64,000 nucleotides of DNA from Lotus japonicus (GCF_012489685.1 NC_080046.1:23639038-23703037), one strand, 5' to 3'. Numbered from the stretch's first letter, positions 11,392-22,972 are shown. The notes: a model not told the origin generated them from the letters alone. Translations and numbers: made by a program.

Positions 11392-12639
11392 GCATCAAAT
11401 AGGATTATCAATTATCAATCACACTCAGCAACTAAGTCAGTATGCATGTTGCATGAAATGATATGACGGTTAACCCAGTTAACCAATGCATTCCGGAAAA
11501 CGGATGGACATCAAACGGATCAGCCCTAACACCAGCCACGGTGGGACCATTTCGGCCCGCGTGCCTCTTACACCACACAAAGGTAGTCAGATCAGCCGTA
11601 ACCCGTAGGTCTGCCATTTCGGTCTGCTACAAGAGACGTCTTCAAACGCTCTTACACGGCATTCCGGGTCTTATGACCATTTTGGAAACCGACGAGGTCC
11701 AGAGTACGTCCTGTGTTAATACCTCATTAATGTTGCATGAATGCAGGATGATTAGTCAAACAACGTCTCCGATCTCACTCGACACGTCGCCACGTGTTCT
11801 AGCTAAATTAATGTCTCTAAAAACTTACCCTAAGGTAACAGTCGATTCTGCGACAAAAGACACATCTTCACAACAACACATAACTCATGATGATCTCCAA
11901 ATCATCCGACTCATCTCAATCTGATGGTCAAAACTGCTCAACGAGCAAGAGTATGAACATACTCGGAAACTATCAATTTCCCGGACTTATCCCCAGGATA
12001 GCCCAACAACACAGCTGCTCCAACAGCACAAGAGCATCAACATACTCAATACTTCTCAACTTCCTCAACACTTGGATCCGACGACACTTCTCGTTTTCTA
12101 AAAACTAAGATTTGCATCCTAAGCTTCCTTTCGAGTTTGTTATCATTATATGAAGATTTAGAGGTTGTTTAATGTCTTATGAGTTTTCTTTACAAAATAA
12201 TATCCTTTTAGTCTTATCGCAAAATCTTATAAGTTCTCGGGATCTCCTAATCCCCAACTGACTCCAGAGAATGTCTCGATCCATAAAACACCATAACAAG
12301 GCCCGAATCTCATTCGTCCTATCAAACTTTCTCAAACTCTCAAAATAAAATCGGCATGACCTGCCCGTTATTCTCACTACTCAGAATCTCAGATTTCATT
12401 GCAAAAGCATAATTAACTCAGCACAATCAACCAACATGTCATATATCAACATATTATGCAATAACCACGAAGCACTTAGCATATAAAGCATGCATCACAC
12501 ATCCTAAATTACCCACATAGCACTTAGCATGTAATTCACTCTCAAAAACATTCAGTAGATGAATCATCTACATTGCCAGCCGAAGCCTCAGAAAACATTT
12601 TTCCAATCAAACACAAACAAGTGCATAAACAGTAAACAA

Positions 12640-14017
12640 TGTTAAGTTCAAACGTGTTACAACGTGTTTCAATCTTATTTTGATCCTAACAATTTTTATA
12701 AATACTTTTCTCTACTAAAATCTAATTCCAGATGTTAATGACATTTTTCAGGAAATATATATTATAAGGTCGCATGCTTCAACGAATATGTCTAAGCCTT
12801 ATAAGGAAAAAGAAGTTTACGCAAGATATGACCGCATCGTCCAGTAAACAAGGAAGACACTTATTCTGTATCGTTTCATGCCACGTCATACCTCAGAATT
12901 TCAGAAGAAGCCTTTGAGCGGGAAAGTCAAAATTGTATCTCAACTATTTGCCCCATGCTTTAGTCAGAAGGAAACTAATTTGGTCACGTGCAAACTGATT
13001 TACCTTTGAAGAGAGAAGTCTCGATGACCAATGAAGAGGAAAAAGGACAACACGTCAACATTTCTTTTCCAAAATGTCTCTCTTCTGCAAAGTAGCCCAA
13101 AGCTATCACCACCTACTAGCTGACAAAGTACACCTTTTTGGCTAAAGGATAGCTTTGAACAGCAGCATGCATTTAATGAAGCTACCAACCGGAGATTTGA
13201 ATCAATGGTTAGATGACACTCACAACGGCTACAAACAACGGCTAGATTTTGTGTCTCAACGGCTACACAACTAGCAAGATCATATATAAAGGACATATCT
13301 GAAGATTGAAGAAGAAAAGAAGAGAAAAATTTATTGCAAGAAAAGAAAGAACTCAGAGCAGTTACTCAAAACATTCTTCAAAGCATTAAAAGCTCACAGC
13401 AGATTTCCTAAGAGTCAAATCTGATCTCATACCTCTGCTAAATCAAGAGAGAATACCAAACCTTAAAAGAGTCAAACCTCTTCTCTTACTTCTCTCTTAG
13501 ATTCTGAACTCTTGTGTGTTCCAACGTCCTTTCAGAACCCAAAACACTTGAGAGTTCCAGTGCCATAAATTGTCTACACCAACTCTTTTGAGAAGAGATT
13601 TCTTGTAGAGCCAAACAATCTTGTTGATTGTAGGAGGAGTCCTGTACAATACTTGGAGAAGTCCGTGATAATACTAGGAGGAGTCCTGTACAATACTTGG
13701 AGAAGTCCGTGATAATACTTGGAGAAGTCCTGTGTAATACATGTATTGGAGAAGTCCTTGATACTTGCTAGTGAAAATCTTGGTGGTGGCCAAGTACTGG
13801 ACGTAGCCCAATCGTTTAGGGTGAACCAGTATAAATTCCTGTGTGCTGATCGTTCTGCTTTATTTACTTACTTCCGCTGCACTAAACAGTTTTTGAAAAG
13901 TCACCAGAACAATTTTCTTAAGAACTTATCTTCTTTTCATAAACTAAAGTTTTAACAAGTAATTTTTAAGAACACAATTCAAACCCCCCCTTTCTTGTGT
14001 TACTTATTTACATATCA
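12640..14017 (+). repeat. C2 5' LTR (1378 bp)
   Basis: A TATA box TATATAAAG is at 13283-13291; the presumed transcript start is about 30 nt further on. Downstream, in the likely R/U5, is a 44-bp tandem repeat. The 3' LTR at 21595 has exactly the same length. Confidence 0.95.
13632..13765 (+). repeat. 44-bp tandem repeat in C2 5' LTR
   Basis: Two perfect 44-bp units start at 13632 and 13676. They are followed by decayed partial units that keep the core TTGGAGAAGTCC. The matching array in the 3' LTR is at 22587-22720. Confidence 0.9.
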
Positions 14018-14019
14018 AT

Positions 14020-14031
14020 TGGCATCAGAGC
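14020..14031 (+). other. C2 primer-binding site
   Basis: TGGCATCAGAGC lies two nt after the 5' LTR. It differs by one base (C for T at position 4) from the TGGTATCAGAGC of the other elements here, but the position fits initiator tRNA-Met priming. Confidence 0.85.
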
Positions 14032-14076
14032 TTAGGCTCTAGAACTAACATCTTAACAGGTGTAGAGTAAAGATCC

Positions 14077-15840
14077 ATGGCAGAAGATCAAGCTATCGCT
14101 ACGGGCTCATCCACCAACAAGCCTCCTTTCTTTGATGGAACCGAATATCCCTACTGGAAGACGCACATGCAACTTTTCATAGAATCCTCAAGCTACAAGT
14201 TGTGGGATATCATTGAAAATGGCAACATCGTCTATAAAGATGACGCTGGTGAACCCATCAAGAAAGATCAGCTGACAGAAGCTCAACGCAAAGACTATCA
14301 ACTCAATTCAAAGGCAAAACTATTTCTCTTATGTGCCTTAAGCAAAGCTCAGTTGGACAAAGTTGATGGACTCGCAACTGCCAAAGAAGTATGGGAAGCT
14401 CTAGGGCTTGCCTATGAAGGTACAGCAAATGTACGACAAGCCAAAGTAAGTTTACTAGTGGCTGAATATGAAACCTTCAAAATGAAGGAAAATGAAACCA
14501 TTGATGAAATGTTCGCAAGATTTCAAACCATTATCAATGGTCTTCGAAATCTCGATCGCACATACGCACACATTGATCAAATCACAAAAATACTGAGGTG
14601 CCTTCCTAAAAGATGGAGACCCAAAGTTACTGCTATCCAAGAAGCAAGAGATCTTAGCACACTAAAACTTGAAGATCTTCTGGGATCTCTGAAGGTTCAT
14701 GAGATTGAACTTTCTCAAGATGAAAGCCTAAAGAAGCAGAAAAGCATCGCCTTCAAAGCTAACATCTCCAAAAACAGTCAGACGAAAGAAATGTCTGATG
14801 AAGAAGATTCCTCAGAAGAACTGTCCGATGATGAGCAAGCACTGTTCAACAGAAAGTTCAAAAAGATGTGGATCAAACAACAAAGAGGAAAAGGCCTGAA
14901 GAAGGACAACAAAAGAGAATCAAGTCAGAAAAAGAAATCCTTTCCACACAAAGGTGAAAGCACCTCAACTGCAGACAAAAGCAACATTACATGTTTCGAA
15001 TGCAAAAAGCCAGGACACATCAAACCAGACTGTCCTAGACTAGCTAAAAAGCCTGTCAGGAAACCATTCTACAAGAAGAAGAAAGCTCTAGTAACTGGCT
15101 GGGATGATTCTGAAAACAACTCTGAAGATGACGAGGAAGAAGAAGATGAAGAATCTCTATTCGCTCTCATGGCTTCAGTAGATGGATCAGATGATGATGA
15201 AGATGATGAGGTAAGATCTGAAAACCTTGAAGAAGAGTTTAATGAACTGCTTGAACATTCTTACACTTTATCTGAAAAATACAAGAACCTGAAGACACAG
15301 TTTTCCAAGTTGCAAAAAGAACATGAGAAAGTTTTAAAAGAAAAAGATTCCATTATTCATGAAAATGAGTTTTTAAAGAAACAAGACTCCACAATGGAAG
15401 TATCTGCTTTAAAGAAAAGAATCAAAGTTTTGATTGATGATTTATCTACTTTCACAATAGGGCATGACAACTTAGTTAAACTATGTGGAAACAGTAGAGA
15501 CTTATATGATAAAAGTGGTCTGGGTTTTGACAGCAGTGAACCGTCTAATGAAACTATGTCTGATATATCGTTTACTTCTTCTATTGATAGTGAATCTAAA
15601 TTTGTTGTGAACTGTTCAATAGAAAGGGAAGGAAAGAAAATCTTCTATGAGAAGAAGATTCCTCCCAAGCGTGCAACTAACCCTATAGGACCCAAGAAAA
15701 TCTGGGTACCTAAGAAATCAATAATTCCTGTTGCAGATTTACTTAACAGAACGAAGGAAACGCCAACAATGGTACCTGGACAGTGGATGCTCGCGTCATA
15801 TGACGGGAGAAAAGTCTATGTTCCCCAAGATTCAAGTTAG
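14077..15840 (+). CDS. C2 gag, intact (587 aa)
   Basis: The ATG is 60 nt after the LTR and begins MAEDQAIATGSSTNKPPFFDG. The gag core covers residues about 15-230 (YPYWKTHMQLFIESS, MFARFQTIINGLRNL, LKLEDLLGSLKVHE). One CCHC knuckle, CFECKKPGHIKPDC, is at about 305-318. Acidic Asp/Glu runs and a Lys/Glu-rich probable coiled coil (about 385-460) follow. The C-terminus (PGQWMLASYDGRKVYVP) overlaps the pol frame by 110 nt. It is the only undamaged copia gag in the window and would form the capsid of the C2 particle, possibly also serving defective relatives. Confidence 0.9.
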   Translation: MAEDQAIATGSSTNKPPFFDGTEYPYWKTHMQLFIESSSYKLWDIIENGNIVYKDDAGEPIKKDQLTEAQRKDYQLNSKAKLFLLCALSKAQLDKVDGLATAKEVWEALGLAYEGTANVRQAKVSLLVAEYETFKMKENETIDEMFARFQTIINGLRNLDRTYAHIDQITKILRCLPKRWRPKVTAIQEARDLSTLKLEDLLGSLKVHEIELSQDESLKKQKSIAFKANISKNSQTKEMSDEEDSSEELSDDEQALFNRKFKKMWIKQQRGKGLKKDNKRESSQKKKSFPHKGESTSTADKSNITCFECKKPGHIKPDCPRLAKKPVRKPFYKKKKALVTGWDDSENNSEDDEEEEDEESLFALMASVDGSDDDEDDEVRSENLEEEFNELLEHSYTLSEKYKNLKTQFSKLQKEHEKVLKEKDSIIHENEFLKKQDSTMEVSALKKRIKVLIDDLSTFTIGHDNLVKLCGNSRDLYDKSGLGFDSSEPSNETMSDISFTSSIDSESKFVVNCSIEREGKKIFYEKKIPPKRATNPIGPKKIWVPKKSIIPVADLLNRTKETPTMVPGQWMLASYDGRKVYVPQDSS

Positions 15841-18309
15841 ATCTGATGGTGGATTTGTAACCTTTGGTGGAAATCAAAAAGGATTCATTGTTGGAGAAGG
15901 TACTGTTGAAGCAAGGATGAAACATTCCAAGCATTCAAGATCTTCAGCAAAAGAGTTCAAAATGAAAAGGGCTACTGCATCACAGCCATTCGCAGTGACA
16001 GAGGAGGAGAGTTTGTGAATGAAGATTTTGAAAAATTCTGTGCACAAGAAGGTATCAGCCATCAGTTCTCAGCTCCAAGGACACCACAGCAAAACGGTGT
16101 AGCTGAACGGAAGAACAGATCACTTCAAGAAATGGCAAGGACAATGCTCAGTGAAACTTCCCTACCAAAGTATTTCTGGGCTGAAGCTATTGAAACTGCA
16201 TGCTACATTCAGAATAGAATATCTATGCGACCCATGTTGAAAAAGACTCCATATGAACTATGGAAAGATAGAAAGCCAACTGTATCGTACTTTCATCCAT
16301 TTGGATGCAAGTGTTACATTCTCAACACCAAGGACAACATCGGAAAATTTGACAATAAGTCTGATCAAGGAATTCTCCTTGGATATTCTTCTCACTCCAA
16401 AGCCTATAGAGTTTACAACTCAAGAACAAAAGTTGTTGAAGAATCTATCAATGTCAAGTTCGATGATAGTTCAATCAAGGCCGTTGATCGTTTAGAAAGA
16501 GATTTTCTCAATCTAGACCTATCAGATCATGATGAAGCAGATGACGACACAACAAGAGCTCAACCATCAGAATCAGTTCATGAAGATCAATCTCCGTCAC
16601 CTCCTGGTACTATTCCTGAACAGTCTGACCAAGTCATGACTTCAAGCGGAATCTCACTTCCAAAGGAGTGGAAGTACAGAAGTGATCATCCACCAGAGCA
16701 AATCATTGGAAGTGTATCAGAAAGAGTAAAGACCAGATCAGCATTCAGAGAAGAATCAAACAGCGCATTCATCTCAGAGATTGAACCAAAGAACGTTGAA
16801 GAGGCTCTACAAGATGAAGGATGGATTTTGGCTATGCAAGAAGAACTAAATCAATTTGAAAGAAGTCAAGTATGGACCCTAGTTCCAAGACCAACTGGAA
16901 AATCTATCATTGGTACTAAATGGGTCTTCAGAAACAAGATGGATGAAAATGGGAAAGTCACTAGAAACAAAGCGAGACTAGTAGCACAAGGTTACAACCA
17001 ACAAGAAGGAATTGACTACACTGAAACGTTCGCACCAGTTGCAAGAATTGAAGCAATAAGGATACTCCTAGCTTTTGCATGTCAACATTCCATCAAGCTA
17101 TATCAAATGGATGTAAAAAGCGCCTTTCTGAACGGAGTAATTGAAGAGGAAGTCTATGTGAAGCAACCTCCAGGCTTTGAAGAACCATCCACTCCAGACT
17201 ACGTGTACAGGTTGAAGAAAGCTCTGTACGGTTTAAAACAAGCCCCAAAGGCTTGGTATGATCGTCTAAGCAACTTTCTCATGAAGAATGGTTTTTCAAG
17301 AGGAAAGATTGACAACACCCTCTTCAGGAAGCAATTGAAGGACGACTACATCCTTGTACAATTGTATGTTGATGATATCATCTTCGGTGCAACTAGCGAT
17401 AAACTGTGTAAAGAATTTTCTACTCTCATGCAAAGTGAATTTGAAATGAGTATGATGGGAGAACTGAAATTCTTTCTGGGACTTCAAATCAAGCAAGAGA
17501 AAGACAAGATCTTCATACATCAGTCCAAGTACATAAAGGATATGCTCAAGAAATACAACATGCACAAGTCAAATGAGATGAGTACTCCTATGTATCCCAA
17601 CACTGTTCTGGACAAAAGTGATGAAAGCTCACCAGTTGACCCAACATCGTACAGAGGGATGATTGGTTCACTTCTTTATTTAACGTCCAGCAGACCAGAC
17701 ATAATGTTTAGTGTTTGTCTATGTGCAAGGTTTCAGGTAAACCCACAACAATCTCATCTTAGTGCTGTTAAGCGAATCTTTAGATATTTAATTGGTACTG
17801 CTAATCTTGGTCTATTATATGAGAAAGGTGAAGATTTCAGGTTGAAAGGATTTTGTGATGCGGATTATGCTGGTGATCGAGTTGAACGGAAAAGCACTAG
17901 TGGAGGATGTCACTTTCTGGGAAACTGTTTAGTATCCTGGACAAGTAAACGTCAAAGCACTATTTCCTTATCCACTGCTGAAGCTGAATATGTGGCAGCA
18001 AGTTCTTGTTGTACACAACTCCTATGGATAAAGCATTAACTTGAGGATTACGACATTCATGAAAACAAGATACCTCTTTTATGTGATAACACAAGTTCCA
18101 TCAATATTGCCAAGAATCCAGTTCAGCATTCAAGAACAAAGCACATTGAGATCAAACATCATTTCATTAGAGACCTTGTGGCAAAGGGAAACATTGATAT
18201 ATCTCATATACACACAGAAGATCAACTTGCTGACATACTCACGAAACCTCTTTTAGAAGGCAGATTCTCAGATCTAAGAACAAGGATAAATATGCACTCT
18301 GCTCAATAA
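15731..18309 (+). pseudogene. C2 pol: protease, deleted integrase, RT, RNase H
   Basis: The frame starting at 15731 is +1 relative to gag and carries the protease motif WYLDSGCSRHMTG. At about 15905 it jumps, by a deletion of roughly 560 nt judged against C1, to the end of the integrase core in another frame, open from 15910. The HHCC zinc region and the first catalytic Asp are lost; IRSDRGGEF and [12 protein letters not shown] remain. RT ([28 protein letters not shown]) and RNase H ([17 protein letters not shown]) are readable. TAA at 18037-18039 interrupts the RNase H C-terminus, whose reading (CDNTSS, DILTKPL) continues to 18309. RT looks intact; integrase cannot be functional. Confidence 0.9.
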
Positions 18310-18803
18310 AAGGTATGGAAACAAAGGTTTCTATTTTGCAGGTTTCGTTCTTCGAAGAACATCCGCACTGTTCTGTCTCCTCACTGTTCAACCAGTAGAT
18401 CAAATCGTTCAACAACTCTCCGTTCAATGAAGTTGCTCTTAGGAAATCTATATCGTTTGGTTAACAGCTGGCAAAGACATTGTTTAGTTCAATGCATCAT
18501 TACTCTTGCACGTGCTACAACAGTGAACTTTGAAAGGTCTCATCACATTAAATGCGAAGCAGTTATCTCTCTTACTTTTAACGCGCGTGGTCTCAACTGC
18601 TCAATTGTTTAATAGTTTCCCTCTCATGAAAAGAAAACCGCCATCTGCACACCACCCAAAACTGCCATTCCTTATTCCAAATCAAATATATCCAAAAGAT
18701 TTCCTTCTCTCTCTTTCACCTCACTTCATTTGACATTTACTCTCTCTCTCTCTTCCAAGTAAAGAAACCCTAAGCCTTCTCTGAAACTTCCTCTCATTCC
18801 CAA
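18310..18803 (+). other. C2 spacer between pol and ORF3
   Basis: About 490 nt with no supported gene. It ends in a CTCTCTCTC pyrimidine leader before the ORF3 ATG, as in C1 and C3. The short ORFs inside it have no recognisable features. Confidence 0.6.
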
Positions 18804-21185
18804 ATGGCCGGAGTTCTTGCTACCTCTTCCAAAGACCCTTCCAAATCTAAGGCCCCATCCAAGAAAGGTGGTAAAACACCTTACTCTGCTGAAGAAATGG
18901 AGATCATCCAGAGGAGATCAGAGAGGATCAACCGCCAACGCTCTGTTCAACTCAAGGAGGTTGGAGCCGTGAAAACTGAGAAACTGGGTGACAACTCTCT
19001 TGTGTCCCCAAGGTACTTTGATCTGAAGGTGTTTGCCTTCGTGAAGATGGCTGGGCTTGCAGACTTACTTCATCAGGACTGGGAGACGGTGTACACCATG
19101 GCTCAGCGCGAAGTGTATGTGCCTTTGGTAAAGGAATTTTATGACTGTGCCATTGTGATAAATCACAGACAAGTCATTAAGTCCAAAGTAAATGACAAGA
19201 TCATCTCTGTGACTCTCAACGACATGGCTGAAGCACTGAATGTGAAGTTGGAAGTTGGTGAAAAATATTCCCCAAATTGGTTTGCGAAAGTTAATGACTG
19301 GAAGTGCATTTGGAAGAACCAAGAGGAACCACTGACTGTGGAAGTGGGCAATCTCATTGATGATGTAAAGTTCAACAATGTTGTGATTAGCAAGGTTGTC
19401 TTACCAAAGGATGGTGCAAGAAATTATGTAAATGCGCATGCAAGGTACGCATTGTACAAGATCTTGAAAAGAGTGAAAATTAACCCTGCACACTTGATGT
19501 GGAACTACTTGATCATCTATCTGGAGAAAAGCCAAGGATACCTTCCTTTTGGCTCGCTGCTGACCGTTATTTTCGAAAAGAAAGGTGTTATCAAAGAGTT
19601 TCTGGAATCAGAGGATCGCTTGAATGAAGATGTGATCTTTCCTTCACCGATCAGACTGGGAGATGTGAGCAAAATGAACATTCCCTTTGATGCCTCTGAT
19701 GTTCCTGAAGAATACTTGCCCAGAACAAGGAAAAACACCAGAGGAAAAGAAAAGGTATCTGATGAACAGACTGTCCAGACAAGGAAGAAAAATCTGACAG
19801 AACTGTCCGATGTGTCAAAGAAGGAACCGTCCAAGAGAATCGTTCCTGCAGCTCTCCGCATCGCACCGTTCCCTGAGGACGAGGAAGAACAGTCTGTTCG
19901 AATCAAGATTGTGAAGAGTGGTGAACCATTGCATTCTCAATCCAACCCCATCGCTTCAAGAACCAGATCAGGAAAAGGTTCTCCGCCTGTCAAGAATGCT
20001 GAACCCAAAAAGCTAAAGAGATTGAGGAAGCAATTTGAAGAATCTCAAGTTACTGTTGAACCACAACCTGCATGTCAGAAAAGGAAGATTTTCTCTGCTG
20101 AACCTGAGGAGCCCGTCTTTGATGAGGACATTGTTCTTCACACAAGGTTAGCAAACTCTCTCTTACCTTATCAAGAAATTCCTTCTGAAATGTCCAACAA
20201 AGAATTTCTGGATTCACTGTTTGTTGACAATACTCAAACACCACACTCCTCTCCAACACATTCACAACACCACACTGAACCATTGCCAAAACTCCCACCA
20301 AACACAAACCTCAATGAACCCTTGACTGAAACAACAAATGAACCACTCACATCTCAACCAAACTCTACCATGAACACTGCTTTCATCACTGACCAAACTG
20401 TCGTTGCACAAGAGAATGCCTCTGCATTCCAACTTGTTCAATCTTTGCCTAAGTCATTGATTGCCGATGAGCATATGACTTCTACTCCCAAACCGTTCAC
20501 GAAAGCAAGCACTAAGAAGGCAAGCAGATCCAGTACTGTTCTCTATTTTTCTCAAGCAAGAAAGAGGCGCCTTCAGACGCTAGTGTCCTCTGCTATCCAA
20601 CGCAGACGCACCTTGAGGACTACCAAGGGATCGTTCAAAAGCTACCTGAACCTTCTGGCAAGAAAGATTGACAAGTCTTCAAGCAATCAGCTCACCGCTA
20701 CATGGAAACGACAAGAGGGTGACAACTACTTGTTCCAACTTCACGCTTGCAAAGTTCCTGATCCAGAGTTCTGGAAATTGAGTGTCTCTGAGGGATATGT
20801 TGGTACTCTGCCATATTCTCTCATGAATCGGACCTCCGCGCTCTCACTGAAATTTGGAACTTGGATGTTTGTACTCCTACCCACTCACATTCCTGAAGTT
20901 GTTTCTCATTCTGAGAAAGCCAACACTGAAAAAGGAAAGGAGAAGATGCTTGAAGAAGCAGATGATACAGAGTCACAACTGAACAGTTCTGCTGATGGAA
21001 AAGAAGAAGATGAATCTGAGGGACTTCAAGCTGATTTCAAGACTGAAGGTGGAAGCTCAAGTGCTCACGTCTTGGCGACTCAATTTGTCACCAGAGAAGA
21101 CTTTGAAGACCACCGTGACCACATCAACCAGCAGTTCATGACTCTTGCCCAGAAAATCGATCAGCTGCTGACACGCTTTGGCTAA
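18804..21185 (+). CDS. C2 ORF3, Sirevirus third ORF (envelope-like), intact
   Basis: This is an uninterrupted 793-aa frame. It starts after a pyrimidine-rich leader and ends about 410 nt before the 3' LTR. The N-terminus is basic and Ser/Lys-rich. Residues about 70-280 form a compact domain (ILKRVKINPAHLMWNYLIIYLEK) resembling the corresponding region of C1/C3 ORF3 and, from memory, the 'putative plant transposon protein' family. The middle is Pro/Thr/Ser-rich and probably disordered. The C-terminus (about 745-790) has a short probable coiled coil. I see no clear transmembrane segment or signal peptide, so a true envelope function is not supported by sequence. The function is unknown; its preservation in a copy with broken pol is notable. 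Confidence 0.85.
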   Translation: MAGVLATSSKDPSKSKAPSKKGGKTPYSAEEMEIIQRRSERINRQRSVQLKEVGAVKTEKLGDNSLVSPRYFDLKVFAFVKMAGLADLLHQDWETVYTMAQREVYVPLVKEFYDCAIVINHRQVIKSKVNDKIISVTLNDMAEALNVKLEVGEKYSPNWFAKVNDWKCIWKNQEEPLTVEVGNLIDDVKFNNVVISKVVLPKDGARNYVNAHARYALYKILKRVKINPAHLMWNYLIIYLEKSQGYLPFGSLLTVIFEKKGVIKEFLESEDRLNEDVIFPSPIRLGDVSKMNIPFDASDVPEEYLPRTRKNTRGKEKVSDEQTVQTRKKNLTELSDVSKKEPSKRIVPAALRIAPFPEDEEEQSVRIKIVKSGEPLHSQSNPIASRTRSGKGSPPVKNAEPKKLKRLRKQFEESQVTVEPQPACQKRKIFSAEPEEPVFDEDIVLHTRLANSLLPYQEIPSEMSNKEFLDSLFVDNTQTPHSSPTHSQHHTEPLPKLPPNTNLNEPLTETTNEPLTSQPNSTMNTAFITDQTVVAQENASAFQLVQSLPKSLIADEHMTSTPKPFTKASTKKASRSSTVLYFSQARKRRLQTLVSSAIQRRRTLRTTKGSFKSYLNLLARKIDKSSSNQLTATWKRQEGDNYLFQLHACKVPDPEFWKLSVSEGYVGTLPYSLMNRTSALSLKFGTWMFVLLPTHIPEVVSHSEKANTEKGKEKMLEEADDTESQLNSSADGKEEDESEGLQADFKTEGGSSSAHVLATQFVTREDFEDHRDHINQQFMTLAQKIDQLLTRFG

Positions 21186-21594
21186 ATGGCCAACTCTCTA
21201 TCCTGAACAATTCGCATTTACTTTTATGTTTTCAGACAATTGTTCACTGATTATGCATATTTTATCGTTCCATCATGCTTATCGTTTTATAACTAACGTT
21301 TGCCATGTTTACTATGCATATTATACCTTTCTACTAATTTCTTTTCCCTTTCTTTTTAATAATGCCAAAGGGGGAGAAAATAGGAATTAGGAATTATAGA
21401 AAAGTTTAAGATCAAGTTCAAGGTTGTTTCCTTAACCTAACACCAAAGTTTTATACAACTCAGGGGGAGTAATATGATTTGAATAAGTTTTTTTTAAACT
21501 TTTATCTTACCCAATTTAGGGGGAGCATAAATTCTTTTTACTCTTGATCATTATCCTTTTCAATAAAAATTGTCATTATCAAAAAGGGGGAGAT
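21186..21594 (+). other. C2 3' untranslated region with repeated purine tracts
   Basis: Four GGGGGAG tracts occur, near 21368, 21462, 21518 and 21585. The last one (AAAAAGGGGGAGAT) abuts the 3' LTR and is the functional polypurine tract position. Multiple tracts are a known Sirevirus trait. No gene is seen here. Confidence 0.85.
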
Positions 21595-22972
21595 TGTTAA
21601 GTTCAAACGTGTTACAACGTGTTTCAATCTTATTTTGATCCTAACAATTTTTATAAATACTTTTCTCTACTAAAATCTAATTCCAGATGTTAATGACATT
21701 TTTCAGGAAATATATATTATAAGGTCACATGCTTCAACGAATATGTCTAAGCCTTATAAGGAAAAAGAAGTTTACGCAAGATATGACCGCATCGTCCAGT
21801 AAACAAGGAAAACACTTATTCTGTATCGTTTCATGCCACGTCATACCTCAGAATTTCATAAGAAGCCTTTGAGCGGGAAAGTCAAAATTGTATCTCAACT
21901 ATTTGCCCCATGCTTTAGTCAGAAGGAAACTAATCTGGTCACGTGCAAACTGATTTACCTTTGAAGAGAGAAGTCTCGATGACCAATGAAGAGGAAAAAG
22001 GACAACACGTCAACATCTTTTTTCCAAAATGTCTCTCTTCTGCAAAGTAGCCCAAAGCTATCACCACCTACTAGCTGACAAAGTACACCTTTTTGGCTAA
22101 AGGATAGCTTTGAACAGCAGCATGCATTTAATGAAGCTACCAACCGGAGATTTGAATCAATGGTTAGATGACACTCACAACGGCTACAAACAACGGCCAG
22201 ATTTTGTGTCTCAACGGCTACACAACTAGCAAGATCATATATAATGGACATATCTGAAGATTGAAGAAGAAAAGAAGAGAAAAATTTATTGCAAGAAAAG
22301 AAAGAACTCAGAGCAGTTACTCAAAACATTCTTCAAAGCATTAAAAGCTCACAGCAGATTTCCTAAGAGTCAAATCTGATCTCATACCTCTGCTAAATCA
22401 AGAGAGAATACCAAACCTTAAAAGAGTCAAACCTCTTCTCTTACTTCTCTCTTAGATTCTGAACTCTTGTGTGTTCCAACGTCCTTTCAGAACCCAAAAC
22501 ACTTGAGAGTTCCAGTGCCATAAATTGTCTACACCAACTCTTTTGAGAAGAGATTTCTTGTAGAGCCAAACAATCTTGTTGATTGTAGGAGGAGTCCTGT
22601 ACAATACTTGGAGAAGTCCGTGATAATACTAGGAGGAGTCCTGTACAATACTTGGAGAAGTCCGTGATAATACTTGGAGAAGTCCTGTCTAATACTTGTA
22701 TTGGAGAAGTCCTTGATACTTGCTAGTGAAAATCTTGGTGGTGGCCAAGTACTGGACGTAGCCCAATCGTTTAGGGTGAACCAGTATAAATTCCTGTGTG
22801 CTGATCGTTCTGCTTTATTTACTTACTTCCGCTGCACTAAACAGTTTTTGAAAAGTCACCAGAACAATTTTCTTAAGAACTTATCTTCTTTTCATAAACT
22901 AAAGTTTTAACAAGTAATTTTTAAGAACACAATTCAAACGCCCCCTTTCTTGTGTTACTTATTTACATATCA
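21595..22972 (+). repeat. C2 3' LTR (1378 bp)
   Basis: Same length as the 5' LTR, with about ten substitutions by eye. One changes the sequence next to the TATA box (TATATAATGG at about 22238). Confidence 0.95.

Larger units (their letters stand above)
12640..22972 (+). mobile_element. C2: Sirevirus-type copia retrotransposon, complete ends
   Basis: Both LTRs are 1378 bp (12640-14017 and 21595-22972), start TGTTAAGTTC and end CATATCA. The target duplication AACAA is at 12635-12639 and 22973-22977. The order is primer site, gag, pol, ORF3 and purine tracts. By eye the LTRs differ at about ten sites, so the insertion is young. It differs in LTR and protein sequence from C1/C3 and is a second Sirevirus family. 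Integrase has an internal deletion, so it is not autonomous. Confidence 0.95.

Noticed and set aside
11463..11924. Plus-strand ORF of 153 aa in the G2 LTR
   Set aside because: Its copy in the right LTR stops at 131 aa, it has no recognisable domain, and it runs against the direction of element transcription.
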